Positions 32,901-42,169 of a stretch of 64,000 nucleotides of DNA are shown one piece after another (the first letter of the stretch is position 1; every line of letters starts with the position of its first letter). This DNA comes from Branchiostoma lanceolatum (taxonomy: Eukaryota > Chordata > Leptocardii > Amphioxiformes > Branchiostomatidae). A model generated the notes under the pieces. That model searched no databases, was not told where the DNA came from, and saw nothing but the letters and a program-made list of their open reading frames with translations. Position numbers and translations under genes: made by a program. The stretch covers positions 2,090,883 through 2,154,882 of the forward strand of contig NC_089732.1 in NCBI RefSeq assembly GCF_035083965.1. The letters run 5' to 3'.

Positions 32901-35900
32901 CAACAGCTCCATCGACCCGGCAGACATGTTCATCTTCCTGGCCCCCAAGGATCCTCTGGTGTCCCCAACCTTTACCCTGTACCTGGCCTACGGCATCAAT
33001 CCCAACGCGACTCTGTTCGACCTGACTACCACTCTTCCAACCCCCGCCAACAACATGTATGTAGCAGAGCAATCTAAATTGATACGTGTGAAACTGTTTA
33101 TTCTTAGGACACTTGAAGCTATGGTTAGTTAGTTAGCCTCCTTAGTGCCACAGGTTAACCTCAACATGTCCTAGTATTTGCCTGATAAAGAGTTTGCAAC
33201 AGGAGCATACATCTGTCGTCAACAAAGATAAAATTTTGATTCCAAAGAAATTAAACGAACCGAAAATCGTCAAATCACCCATTCTTGTCCTCACAGCTAT
33301 TCTCTTGGACTGGATGAAAACATCACCGTGACGTCAGACCCGTACAGCTGGCACGTGCGTCTCGGAGACGTGGACATTTGGGACAGCAATGACACCAACT
33401 GGTATCTCGGTAAGTTTCGTCAGCTAGATGAACAGGTTTAAGAATTGTCTGAAATTTTTGCATTCCTAAACCGGCGACCAGCAGTTATCTTCCACGAAAA
33501 ATTGGACCGACCATCATAATCATAGACGATACATGGAACAGAAACGAAATCTCGTGACCCGGTGAAAATGGTTAAATCATGTTATCTTACTGACTTTATT
33601 TGTATTTTTAGGGATTGAAACTACAAGCATAGATGGACTGGATGAAGAGGGTCGTGCAACGCAGGCCGGAACAGTGTCATTTGCAGTCTTCATTGAACCC
33701 GTAGAATGCGTTTTCTTCAACGAGAGGGGCCATTTCTGGGACCGAGGTGGTTGCGAGGTACGGGGCACCCGTAGATGATTTGTGATACAGCCAGGCTCAC
33801 TTTAATACTAGAGTTACACGACCTCATGCCCTCATCAAATGATGTTAACCTTTACGACTCGACTGGTGTATGACGACTATTTTTAATTGATTATGCAATT
33901 AAAGTCCACATTTGCATAATTTCTATCAGATCATCTTCTACCTGTACCACTTGCCTTGCTCCAAAGGTATCTACCACTCAAAAATCATTACCATAGCGCG
34001 TCCAGAACACGAAATATCAAAACTTGATGTTCCTCTGCAGGACTGTAGAAAGCTGACAGGAGGATATCTAACTTTATCTTCGTTATCCCAACCCATACCC
34101 ACATACAAAATGTCATAAAGATAATAACTGCTCATGTTATCCACAAACAAACGACACCAAAACATTAACCCTCTTGGCAAAGGTAAATAAAGTAGCAGTA
34201 CCTTATTGAATATCTGGAAGGTCCCGACATAAGCAAGCAAGTGAAGATCTTAAATTCTGTAGGTTGGGCCTTTAACAACGACGACCCATCTCCACTGCCG
34301 CTGTGACCACTTCACCAAGTTTTCCGGCCTGGTTGCTCCAAACGAGATCAACTTTGAGCGCGCTCTCGAAGGGTTCCTGCTGAAGAACCTGATTCAGAAT
34401 CCCATCGGCATCATGACGTGCTGCGTCCTGTTCTCCTTCTACATCGCCTTGTGTGTGCCTTGGACAAGGAAAAATGACGCCAAGGACCTCGGGAAGGTAA
34501 CTGAAAAAGAAAGTGACTTTAATGTCCACTTTTATTTCTTTATTATTAACATGTATTCTATAGACAAGTGCAAGTGTTTACACGTGAAAAGAAATTAAAT
34601 GTGTTCTACTATGATCATGAAGAACGAATATCAGTTAGCTGTCTTTCTTATAAATGACTCGACTATATGGTAGCTTTTGTGGACACTGCATATATTGTAA
34701 ACCTGTGATCAATCAATCCATGTTGTTTGATTCAGATCACCACGGCAGCAATCTTCGACGACACAAAACATCCCAAACCTCGCTACTACCTGAGGGTCTT
34801 CACCGGACCGAGAGCAAACGCCGGGACAACAGCAAAGGTAACAAATGTCTTCTGCCTTTGGTAACGCTTTCTGAGAACTTCAATCAGATTTTTTACCGAA
34901 ATTGAAACCTAGTTCTTTATTTCTATATATACTCTTTCGCTGTATCATCTTTGATATTCATTATTGACACTTCTATTTTCTTCTTATTCGTAGGTGTCCA
35001 TCATGCTGCACGGGGCGACCAGGGAGTGCGGCCCGTTCCTCCTCCACCAGCCCTACTCCGCCATGTTTGAGAAGGGAAACATGGCCGGGTTTGTTCTGTG
35101 CACCGAGACGGACCCAGGCTGGCTCACCCACGTGCGCGTGTGGCACGACAACTCCGGGAAGGAGCCGTCCTGGTAAAACAATATTCAGCAGTCAGAACGT
35201 GTAGTACAATGTTTTAGTGTGCTCAAGTAGAAGCAAAACATACACACGTAAAGTGAAGAGGTTACTAGTGTCCCGTATTCTCAAAGACAAGGCATGAAAA
35301 TCATAAAAATTAACGAGGCCCAGAACACATTAGAAAAGGAAACTACTAAGAGAAAAGGATGGGCAGTCTTACGCCTGTTCATCTTTCACATTCACAGGTT
35401 TCTGGACAGGATGATTGTGGACGATCTACTGCTTGAAGAGCAACACTATTTCCTTTGCAACAGGTAGGCATTATCATAATATTGTGTAAAAACTCTTACA
35501 ATACCAGATGATCTGAAGAGTGACAAACCATCGAAGCTAGTACTGTTTGAATGCATTGATGCTCCAACGTTGTGAAGTGCACATTGGTCCCTACTGCAGG
35601 TGGTTGGCCTTTGACGAGGACGATGAACAAATTGAGCGCGTGCTGCCTGCAGCTAAGGACGAGCAGCTGGTGGCCTTCAGCACTCTGTTCGCTGATAGAA
35701 CTGCAAAGTATGTTAGACCAGGATGTTGTAGTCTCAAAATTCACACTATCATGGACTTGTTGTATAAATGATATATCCATTTGATTGATTGGTTGGTTGG
35801 TTGGTTGGGTGTTTGGTTGGTTGGTTGGTTGGGTGGTTGGTTGGTTGGTTGGTTGGTTGGTTAGTTAGTTGACTGGTTGATTGATTGGCTGGTTGGTTTG

Positions 35901-38900
35901 TTTGTTGGTTGGTTGGTTAGTTGGACCACATGGGCAGTACGTCTAAAGCTGAACTATTTCCTTGGACCACAGGGACCTGCGAGACGGTCACATCTGGTAC
36001 TCTGTGTACGGCCGCCCTGCCAGCAGCCCCTTCACCCGCACCCAGCGCGTCTCCTGCTGCCTGTCCATCATCATGTGCACCATGCTGGCAAACATCATGT
36101 TCTTCGGCCGAGGAGACGACTTCGCCCAGCCGGAACCCGTCAAGATCTTCGGGTTTGATGTGCAGATCCCGATCTCCTGGCCTCAGGTAGCAAGACTATC
36201 TAGACAGTAGTATATCCATGCTGTCGCAAATAAGAGTTAAAACTTTGATTTAGAAACCAAAAATTAAGATTGGGACCGGGGCTATAGACCAGAAAGAAGA
36301 ATGCCTACTTCTGTCCCGTTATAACAGTTGCATCAACTTGCATGGTTCTGCAATGCTGCCTAAAATATACACTGTTATTTCTATCATCTAAACAGATACT
36401 CATCGGTCTCCAAAGCGCCGCGGTGGTGTTTCCTATCAACGCCATCATCATTTGGATCTTCCGGAGCGTCAAACAGCGTCCAGTCAAACAGGGTAATATT
36501 AGAAGTTTATACTTGGCTTATTGTCAGGTGGAATTTTGTTTAAAATAGCTTTAAATTTCCCTTCAATATTATCCGGTATATATTCAAGCAAATTAGCAGT
36601 TCCAACTATTCCTATCATTTACGTTTAGAAACTTCTACCGACAACCGTCCCGTCAAAAGCGACACAGGTAATTCTGCACCAATCAAGGCCTCACCTTCCA
36701 CGGAACTGTCGAGCATTGAAATATACCTGATGAATGCGCCACCTTCATTGCCAGAACAGGTACGTTCTCAGAATAGTTTCCTTTGATTCATTTCAAGACT
36801 AAGCCAGCTTCTTGGTCGGTCAAAGGTATCCGTGTTTATACCTTCTCAACTCCCACTTGAGAGTGTTTACATACTGTGTTTATATATTGCTTGTTAACTG
36901 CATATATTGCTTGTTTGTATTGCATTACCCGAATGCTGTTACTTATTGTTATAGTATTTGTCTATGTCAGTTGTAATTTCTTTTTTCAGAGGTGATGTTT
37001 GATATAAGCTACTGCTAGAGTGTATCATCTCTGTGTCCTGTGATTCTTCATTTGTTTGATTAAAAAAAACTCCCACTTGTCTTGATGATAGTGATTAAGA
37101 TTGAAGGATATTTGATTCTCTCAACATCAGAAGATTACTAGTTTTATCACCGTTACAGGTTCGGAGAAATGCTACACAACAGGCCAGGCAGACCAACGTC
37201 AGAGAATTGACTTCCCCAGGACAGCTCAAGTCTAAAGGTTATTTTTAAGAGCTAGAAGGAGATGATTTAACCTTTTCATGTGGCGTGAACAATACTTTAA
37301 AAAAAGCAAGGTGGATTACTTCATTAGTGATTTATTTGTTCGAATTAAATAATCATAATGGCATATGGAGTTTCCGTACAATGACAGAAACGAAAGATTA
37401 AGGTGTACAGTTACCAGAAAGACTTTCTTTACGTACAGCAAACGACATTGTGTGAAACATTTATATTTTCTAAGGCACTTCGTTTCCTCTTCCTCGTCTC
37501 TTACACTTTAAGACTTGTGGTAAGTCCACTTAGATGATTCATGTCTATAACACTTGCAGATGTGAATGAGAAATACGCTGTACTGGAAGATCCGGAGAAC
37601 GACACTCCAGGGGTGCTGCCGTGGTGGTTTGTCTATATTGGTACATAGCACATTATGTTATTTGTTTCATTTAATCATGTTTTGTACCTCCTTGGTTAAA
37701 CTAGTTTCACATAATCACGTAAATTCAGATCAACTGGATATATCTTAAAGTTCATAAAAACTTCAACTTGTAACATATCACTTCTACCCAATTCTATTTT
37801 TTCGGTAGTCGAGGATCAAAATATTTTCCAGTTCATAATGCAGTCATCCGCGATGCCTCCGTAGTACAACTGGGCTGTATTTCATGAAATAACACCATCC
37901 TTCTTTGCATCCCCCATACAGCAATATCTAATGATAATTTAAACTTTTTTATAACCAAAACCCCAGGCTTCATCCTTGTATTCGTGACCACCAACACCGC
38001 CGCCTTCTTCGTCATGCTGTACACGTTTGAGTTCGGGCGGGAGAAGGCAGAAGCCTGGCTGCTCATCTTCCTGACGTCATTCCTCTCCGACCTCATCCTC
38101 ATCCAGCCTGTCAAGATACTCGCCATGGCGGCGCTGTTTGCGGTGTTTTTCAAGGTGTTTGATGTCATCTTTACTCACAATCCTAACAGAATAACAGCAA
38201 AGACAAGTAACGTTAAGAACCAAAGGTCCCACATTGAAACAAATCCTTATGTTGCTTGTATTGTTTCAGAAAGCCAGCAAAGAAGACAAAGTGAAGGGCT
38301 CTGATGTAAGGAAATATGAGGAGATTATGGACGGTCAAAAACAGGTAAGACGTGAGCATGTGTCGTTGATATCTAAAACTCATCTCTTGATTATTTTGCA
38401 ATCATTAAGCTCCTTACTTCTCTTACAAAACAGTGCACCATAGATCTTATCGTGTTTTCCCTCAAAGCGCAAAAAAGGAAAATATAACCATCATAGGCTG
38501 GAAGCACCAGAATACACAAATGAATTTGACTTGAAATTTACTAATTTGTTGATTATTTTTAGTCTTTATGGTCATTACTTCTTAGGCAAACAAAAACAGT
38601 GCCCCATAGACCTTATCGTGTTTTTCCTCAAAGAGCGAAAAGCTTTAAGATTTTTTCCCCTAAAACAAGGAAAAGGGAACCGTCATAGATTTTAGAAGCA
38701 GTAGAATAAACTAAAGAATTTGACTTGAACTTTACTCATTTCAGAGTCCACCCGTCCCGGACCCACAGGGTTCCCCGGACCTGGCTCAGGCCCGGATGGT
38801 CGCCGTCCGACGCAGGAAGCTCAGGACGATCCTGAAGGAAGTGGCTGTTTACGCCCTTTACCTGGCCGTGGTCATGCTGGCTGCGTACGGACAGAAGAAT

Positions 38901-41758
38901 CACATGGCCTTCTACATGTCCAATGAAGTTAAGCGGCTCGTTGTACACAACCAGAAGATGTCTTTCCAACAAGTAGGTCTTTTGGAGTTTACATGGAACT
39001 AGTGTTATATGTTTTATTACAATAGGATTAGATACAACAAAGTTTTAGATCATTAAACTTTAGTTTAGTTTAGTTACTATGTAACTGCGAGAAGATAACG
39101 AGCATTGCCACGACACCTCTCCCGAGAATTTTTCAGACCATTAGATCACTGTTGGGATATATTAGATGGGACTCTTATGAGACCCTTCTATTGCCAAAAC
39201 ATAGAAAGAAAACTTTTGATGTTGTCAGACCAAATGTATTCTACAGGCAGTGTTACAAAACAAGTTACAACTCTTTACACAAACGTAAGCCAAGAGTAAC
39301 CCAAGGGAAATTCTTCCAATGAACTTACCAGGCTGAGAAAAACATGGTTGATAGTCAAATACTTTGCCAAAACATCAACTGCTTAGTCCTTCACTTCTTT
39401 TATGATGCATTGAACGCCATATTAGGTGAGTGATGCAGATTCCTACTGGACCTGGCTGGAAGATGTAGCCATCCCAGGTCTTTACCCAGACGCCTCTTCA
39501 GCCGTCCCGGACCTGCCTGTCTATCGCGTAGGACCGATACGGCTCCGCCAGGCTAGAGTCAAGCTGGGTAAGTTGTGATGCATCGATGCTCTTTTTCCCA
39601 TAAAAAGACTTTAGACAAATGTGGTCCCAACTTTGCCTGGTAGTTACTCTTCTTGAGGAATCACTACTAACCATATACATTGTCGACTCATATATGTCTG
39701 TCTACGATACAATTACAATGTTAAGTCAATCATCATGTAAAATGATCAGTCCATGTGCTTTGATGGTCTTATGGATGGATTATTGACGGTGACATGTTGA
39801 ACCTACGTCACAACAGTTGGGAATTGTTTTAACGTAGTATCATCTATAATTGTATTCCGGCTCCAGATCCTGACTGCCTGACGACAGTGTCACCAGGAAA
39901 CCAGACATCAGAGTGCGACAGACGTTATGATTACTTCAGTCAGGACGAAGGGCGCTACGGAGAAGGATGGTTGCCGCTACCCACAGTCAACATCACCGCT
40001 TTCAACGCAACCAACGGCACCGCAGAGATAGCAGATCAGAACAACACAAGTCCGTGGAAGTTCCGGTCCCCTAAAGACCTACGAGGTGATTGTCAAAACC
40101 TGTGTTGCCATGACCTCCTTTTCTTTATAGATATAGACTCCAGATGTCCTTTTCGTCTGCGATTATGTCTAATATTAGAAATATATATATTTCAGATTTG
40201 CCCTATGCGGGAGATCACGCCGTGTATTTCGGCGGAGGCTACGTAGCCGACACGTCCAACAACGCGTCACAGACAGTGGAGATAATCGAAGCTCTGAAGA
40301 ACCATGGCTGGATTGATAGAGGTGCTTATCTATATAGATAACCAATCAACGATGTTTAAACGAATGCCATGGCAAATTACAAATAAAGACTGACAATTTT
40401 CTGTTCATTGAATAGATCTTCTTGACATTAAACAAGTTGTGTTTTAAAAAATATCACCTTTTTTCAGCAACCCGAGCTGTCTTCACCGACGTCACCCTGT
40501 ACTCGCCCGACTCAAACCTGTTCTCCATCGTGACCCTCCTGGTGGAGTTCACGGCTATCGGGGCCGGCTTCCCCCGCTGGGAGGTCCACACTGTCCGCCT
40601 CTACCGCTTCCACGGCGGCTGGGAGGTCTGGATGTCGCTCGTCTACATTTCTGCACTCGCCATTTTCACTTTGGTCTTCGCGATCAAAGAAGGTTTGTAT
40701 TCTGTTTTATGTTTTTGTGGAAAGCATGATAGATATGCTTCAGTGATGTTATGTCAGGAATGATACCTCGTAGATTGAAGCAAAAATGCATAGCGTTACA
40801 TGATATGACCATTCAGTTTTAGTTTCATTCTGTTTAATCTGCGTTCAGCTGCAAAGATGGTGTATTGACTTAAACGTTTGCGACTAAAACCAAGATAAAA
40901 AGTGATTTTTTTGTCTTTGCATCTTTTATAACAGCAAGGAAAGCTTACAACAGTGGATCCCTGTACATCGTGGACTTCTGGAACTGGGTGGAACTGATCA
41001 TCATCCTTCAGGCCGTGACGGGGGTCGCCACCTACTTCTACTCTGAGGCTGTCCTAGAAGAAGTATCAAGTGAAAGGGAAGACAACACTATGTCAACCTT
41101 TGATGGGAACTTTGGTCTCTCTGGACATTTCGTGAACTACAGGCGCGCAGCCGTCTGGGACCAGGTCTACACTTACGTCATCGCCACCCTGTTGTGCAGC
41201 GTCACTCTCAAGATGACCCACCTGCTGCGTTTCAACCATCGCGCGTCTCTCCTGATCCACACCCTCAAGCACAGCGTTGGTCCGCTCTCCGGCTTTTCCA
41301 TCATGTTCTTTCTCTACTTCTTTGCCTTCGCCATTCTGCTTCATCTGACGTTCGGTCTGCGCATGCTCGCCTACAGTTCCTTTGCTCGCACATTCGAGGC
41401 GATGGTGACCATTATAGCTGGTGACCTGAACTTCGACCAAATCTCTACAACTACTGGAAATCTTGGAACCTTCCTTTTGTTTCTGTTTGTGTTCGTCTTC
41501 AACATCTGTTTGATTGGTTTCTTTGTGGCCATCATTGACGAGTCTTATCATAGCGCAAAGGATGATGAGCAGTTAGAGAAAACTGACTACGACCTCAAAG
41601 GGTTTTTCAAATATCAACTGCAGAAACTGAAGCCAAAGAAAAAGGCAGGGAAGCCCAGAAATGAAAGCACAACTATAATGGGACCTGGTTATTCGGAGCT
41701 TAAAGTAAATGTGATGAAGAGGTTGAGGACAGTCTTTGAAGACTTAGATGAAAGATAG
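14939..41758 (+). CDS. Polycystin-1-like protein, gene A (complete, 43 exons, 2326 aa)
   Basis: Polycystin-1 family receptor/channel subunit (CTLD-REJ-GPS-PLAT-11 TM; PKD1L2/PKD1L3/PKDREJ or sea-urchin REJ3 type). Exons: 14939-15029, 16360-16532, 17574-17695, 18497-18648, 19423-19537, 20678-20794, 21326-21514, 22359-22510, 22796-23027, 24661-24925, 25588-25750, 26251-26397, 26654-26772, 27036-27158, 27845-28021, 28361-28486, 29281-29392, 30320-30423, 31210-31323, 31515-31655, 31901-31981, 32460-32675, 32884-33056, 33297-33409, 33612-33757, 34263-34496, 34736-34837, 34994-35172, 35398-35463, 35600-35707, 35973-36186, 36396-36492, 36629-36759, 37159-37237, 37560-37640, 37967-38154, 38270-38344, 38745-38972, 39426-39567, 39867-40085, 40196-40321, 40468-40692, 40935-41758. 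Every junction keeps phase (6981 nt including TAG). The start ATG sits in GCGCCATGG, shared with gene B, and opens a signal peptide. No stop or phase break; likely functional. Confidence 0.92.
15225..15560 (-). mobile_element. Probable antisense LINE tail in gene A intron 1
   Basis: CTTTATTGCACAAGACACAC on the + strand (CAATAAAG on the minus strand) heads an AT-rich stretch like the 3' ends of the other antisense LINE fragments. No coding segment is clearly recognised, so the call is tentative. Confidence 0.4.
16003..16312. mobile_element. Fold-back element, long hairpin, gene A intron 1
   Basis: ACGCCAAAAATAGTTACTCA at the left returns in reverse complement at 16263-16286. A central palindrome of about 45 bases per arm around 16095-16195 is near perfect. 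The right flank continues into TGGATGTCTAACCTTCATC, an end motif shared with the elements at 17706, 16547 and 28985. It ends about 50 bp before exon 2. Non-autonomous. Confidence 0.7.
16547..16856. mobile_element. Terminal-inverted-repeat element next to gene A exon 2 donor
   Basis: The left arm TATAAAGACAATTCAAACTC is matched in reverse complement at about 16807-16829, followed by the TGGATGTCTAACCTTCAC end motif. The internal ACGTTTCGAGTGACATCCA block also occurs in the partial copy at 28985-29262 in intron 16. It starts about 15 bp after the exon 2 donor. Confidence 0.65.
17706..17975. mobile_element. Fold-back element flanked by a 13-bp duplication containing a splice donor
   Basis: Arms of about 70 bases (for example GGTCAGACGTTTCAAGTAGC and its reverse complement) form a hairpin. 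AATGTAAGTTTAC occurs on both sides (17693-17705 and 17976-17988), as expected for a target-site duplication, and it includes the exon 3 donor GTAAGT at 17696. The 5' end carries GATTAGACATCCAGGTA. Confidence 0.75.
17998..18200 (-). mobile_element. Antisense LINE tail, gene A intron 3
   Basis: GAATGAATGGAAGACCTTTA, then TTGCACGTTTAAGCTCTGAT and CAGTACAGGTCATGGT, is a 3' tail that recurs at 19556-19770. The reverse strand retains a short open segment ([15 protein letters not shown]-like). Confidence 0.6.
18239..18434. mobile_element. Inverted-repeat element upstream of gene A exon 4
   Basis: ACACAACCAGTAAATCTAAC at the left and its reverse complement near 18388-18408 flank a core with CTGCTGACGTTTCGGTGTCT. 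Related broken copies lie at 18704-19180 (split by another repeat) and 59175-59290 in gene B. Its right end abuts sequence shared with gene B near 44580. Confidence 0.6.
18764..19085. repeat. Dispersed repeat inserted in an inverted-repeat element, gene A intron 4
   Basis: TTACCCCCAAATAACCCC, AGGCCTCCAGCCTGGCACGG and ACTCAACGGTGGGAG match 4637-4742. The flanks (GGGATATTGGAGTTTTC before, CTGCTGACGTTTCGATTTTG and AACTCCAATATCC after) are ends of the element seen at 18239, so this copy appears nested. Confidence 0.55.
19556..19770 (-). mobile_element. Antisense LINE tail, gene A intron 5
   Basis: It shares the GAATGAATGAA, CTTTATTGCACG and TCTGATGAGCTAAGTACAGG sequence with 17998-18200. No coding segment remains. 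Confidence 0.6.
19912..19975 (+). repeat. Copy of gene A exon 5 end, in intron 5
   Basis: CGTTCCAACTGTTGCGAGTT, then GGGGATTTTTCTAC and GGAAGGTACGACTAGACT, repeat the last ~45 bases of exon 5 together with its donor and the first intron bases (exon end 19537). No acceptor. A decayed tandem copy. Confidence 0.75.
20310..20500. mobile_element. SINE-like fragment, gene A intron 5
   Basis: GATGGTGACGTAAAGCCGGC, AAAATAACCCAACACACTTA and GAGAGTAGGGGTGACCCG match SINE body sequence seen at 1488 and 23165. Boundaries are uncertain. Confidence 0.5.
21612..21880 (+). mobile_element. tRNA-derived SINE, gene A intron 7
   Basis: CCCTGTGGTGCAGTGGTCTG (A-box-like) and CTTCTGGTTCAAATTATTC (B-box-like) start the copy, followed by a body ending near GAAACGGAGATGGGCGC. 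It has the internal RNA polymerase III promoter layout but is not a tRNA gene. Confidence 0.65.
21885..22312 (+). mobile_element. LINE 3' end, sense orientation, gene A intron 7
   Basis: The + strand reads [16 protein letters not shown], then [20 protein letters not shown] and LPYLVDLLN with a stop near 22142. This is a C-terminal non-LTR element motif. A 3' tail ends in AATAATAAACCATTCATA. 5'-truncated. Confidence 0.7.
22560..22765 (-). mobile_element. tRNA-derived SINE (reverse), gene A intron 8
   Basis: On the reverse strand GTTGGCGTGATGGTGAGAGA (A-box-like) and GGGTTCGAATCCCC (B-box-like) precede GCCCTTGGGAAAGGCACTTA. Same family as 8555-8815. It stops about 30 bp before exon 9. Confidence 0.7.
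23165..23400 (-). mobile_element. SINE-body copy (reverse), gene A intron 9
   Basis: CCTACTCTTTTCGATAAGTG, TTTAACGTCCTATCCGAGGG and GTGCCTTTCCCAAGGGCACA mirror 1488-1720 and the bodies of the other SINEs. Confidence 0.6.
24010..24630 (-). mobile_element. Antisense LINE 3' fragment, gene A intron 9
   Basis: The reverse strand reads [51 protein letters not shown], then [20 protein letters not shown], the zinc-knuckle-like C-terminus of a non-LTR reverse transcriptase. The 3' tail gives ATAATAATAACTTTATTGCA on the + strand. Its 5' truncation ends within ~40 bp of exon 10 (24661). Confidence 0.8.
25070..25525. repeat. Long polypyrimidine tetranucleotide tract, gene A intron 10
   Basis: (CCTT)n fills about 25070-25192, then (CCTT)n, (CCCT)n and (CCTT)n fill about 25316-25523. 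The coding strand carries almost pure pyrimidine for over 300 bases in total just before exon 11. The two blocks are separated by a partial copy of the exon 11 junction. Confidence 0.95.
25208..25315 (+). repeat. Copy of the intron 10/exon 11 junction of gene A
   Basis: CATTCATTAAGCTTGTTTTTACGG through TATACATTGT to an acceptor TTCTTTAG at 25281 and exon-like GTTCCAGGAGAGTACATC duplicates 25523-25620. The copied exon breaks off into the (CCTT)n tract after about 35 bases. The intact exon 11 starts at 25588. Confidence 0.85.
27540..27573 (+). repeat. Acceptor-side copy of gene A exon 15
   Basis: GATAACAGGTTTGGCTGCCT and ACCTTTGATGATG resemble the exon 15 junction (acceptor ending 27844, then GTTCGGCTGCCTACCTTTGA). 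It runs into a GAT-rich tract. It retains an AG at the matching position, a possible cryptic acceptor. Confidence 0.7.
29640..30290. repeat. Old dispersed repeat split by a younger inverted-repeat element, gene A intron 17
   Basis: Left part (about 29640-29765) and right part (about 30195-30290) together match 9810-10045 in order. Between them lie a GC-rich palindromic stretch (29775-29905) and a 283-bp element. Confidence 0.65.
29912..30194. mobile_element. 283-bp terminal-inverted-repeat element (near twin at 46435-46717)
   Basis: It begins TTATGTCATACCTTGG and ends CCCAGGCATGACATAA, an imperfect terminal inverted repeat. The copy in gene B intron 3 has the same length with only a handful of base differences. 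Both follow a hairpin containing GGTGATGCG(G/A)AATACAAC. The open frames across it are the same in both copies but look incidental. Confidence 0.75.
30521..31086. mobile_element. TTAA-bounded element with 17-bp inverted repeats, gene A intron 18
   Basis: TTAAAGGGGCATATTGT (30521-30537) is matched exactly in reverse complement at 31070-31086, so both ends are TTAA. TTAA target duplications are typical of piggyBac-like elements; that family assignment is inference. No transposase seen. Confidence 0.65.
34263..35707 (+). other. Gene A GPS, first membrane segment and PLAT domain (exons 26-30)
   Basis: The GPS motif [10 protein letters not shown] at about residues 1232-1241 fits C-x-C-x-H-x-T-x-F; cleavage would fall between Phe and Thr. 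The first membrane helix ([17 protein letters not shown]) follows. PLAT at about 1305-1410: [53 protein letters not shown] and YYFLCNRWLA-like end. The His-Phe-Thr cleavage triad differs from the usual His-Leu-Thr seen in gene B. Confidence 0.9.
35783..35925. repeat. (GGTT)n tract, gene A intron 30
   Basis: About 130 bases of GGTT/GATT-type repeats lie shortly before exon 31 (35973). Gene B has a (GATT)n tract in the same intron. Confidence 0.9.
35973..41758 (+). other. Gene A polycystin membrane core and cation-channel region (exons 31-43)
   Basis: Exon 31 opens with the polycystin-1 signature ([35 protein letters not shown]). Exons 36 and 38 give membrane pairs. Exons 39-42 encode the extracellular TOP/polycystin-mucolipin domain: [58 protein letters not shown]. 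The large last exon encodes S2-S6, with pore segment TIIAGDLNF and S6 [17 protein letters not shown], ending [12 protein letters not shown]. No EF-hand is seen and the C-terminus is short. Confidence 0.9.
38424..38744. repeat. Tandem duplication of ~165 bp, gene A intron 37
   Basis: Two copies, about 38424-38575 and 38588-38744, share CAGTGC-CCATAGA-CTTATCG, TTTTTCCTCAAAG and GAATTTGACTTGAA. The second runs up to the exon 38 acceptor and contains a small insertion. Confidence 0.75.
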
Positions 41759-42058
41759 AAATACCAGTTTTGTTCTTGACTAGGACCATTAATCGGTTCT
41801 ATCGGTATTTTAATGATGCAAACTATACATGGATCAACTGAAAATGCATGCTACGATTTTTTGTCTTGTTGATAATGTTAGATAGAAAGTAGAATAAGCA
41901 ATATACTCATAATATTTGGTAGAATTAACAATGTTTGGACGTATAGTGTTTGATGATAGAATAAGCAGTTTTTACTTATATTTTTGGCAGGATAAGCAGT
42001 TTTAACTTTCAATGTTTGATGGAATGTTATTATGAACACGTATTAAAATGTGATAGAA

Positions 42059-42064
42059 AATAAA
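42059..42064 (+). terminator. Candidate polyadenylation signal of gene A
   Basis: AATAAA lies about 300 bases after the stop codon; an ATTAAA occurs at 42042. No transcript evidence, so the true end of the 3' UTR is unknown. Confidence 0.35.
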
Positions 42065-42169
42065 AAATGGGCTTATGATAATCGTACAGCGTGATTGTGA
42101 TCGTATTTGTTCGAGAGGAATTACTATAACAAGATGTACAAACAGCCTTCACATGACACCGCACGTGAC

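Larger units (their letters stand above)
19423..33757 (+). other. Gene A REJ/GAIN-like ectodomain (exons 5-25)
   Basis: Residues about 180-1221. Exons 5-14 resemble the receptor-for-egg-jelly module: repeated Ig/FN3-like strands with Cys pairs ([61 protein letters not shown]). Exons 15-25 hold the helical and strand parts that lead to the GPS ([59 protein letters not shown]), as in GAIN domains. Several N-glycosylation sequons (for example NATT, NGT) fit an extracellular location. Domain edges are approximate. Confidence 0.75.

Noticed and set aside
36661-36670. A donor-like GGTAAT inside gene A exon 33
   Set aside because: Reading straight through keeps the frame to the conserved LSS-EIYLMN block, shared with gene B exon 33, so no intron is needed.
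41093-41551. 152-codon antisense open frame
   Set aside because: It lies wholly opposite the well-supported last exon of gene A and shows no family similarity; a shadow of codon bias.
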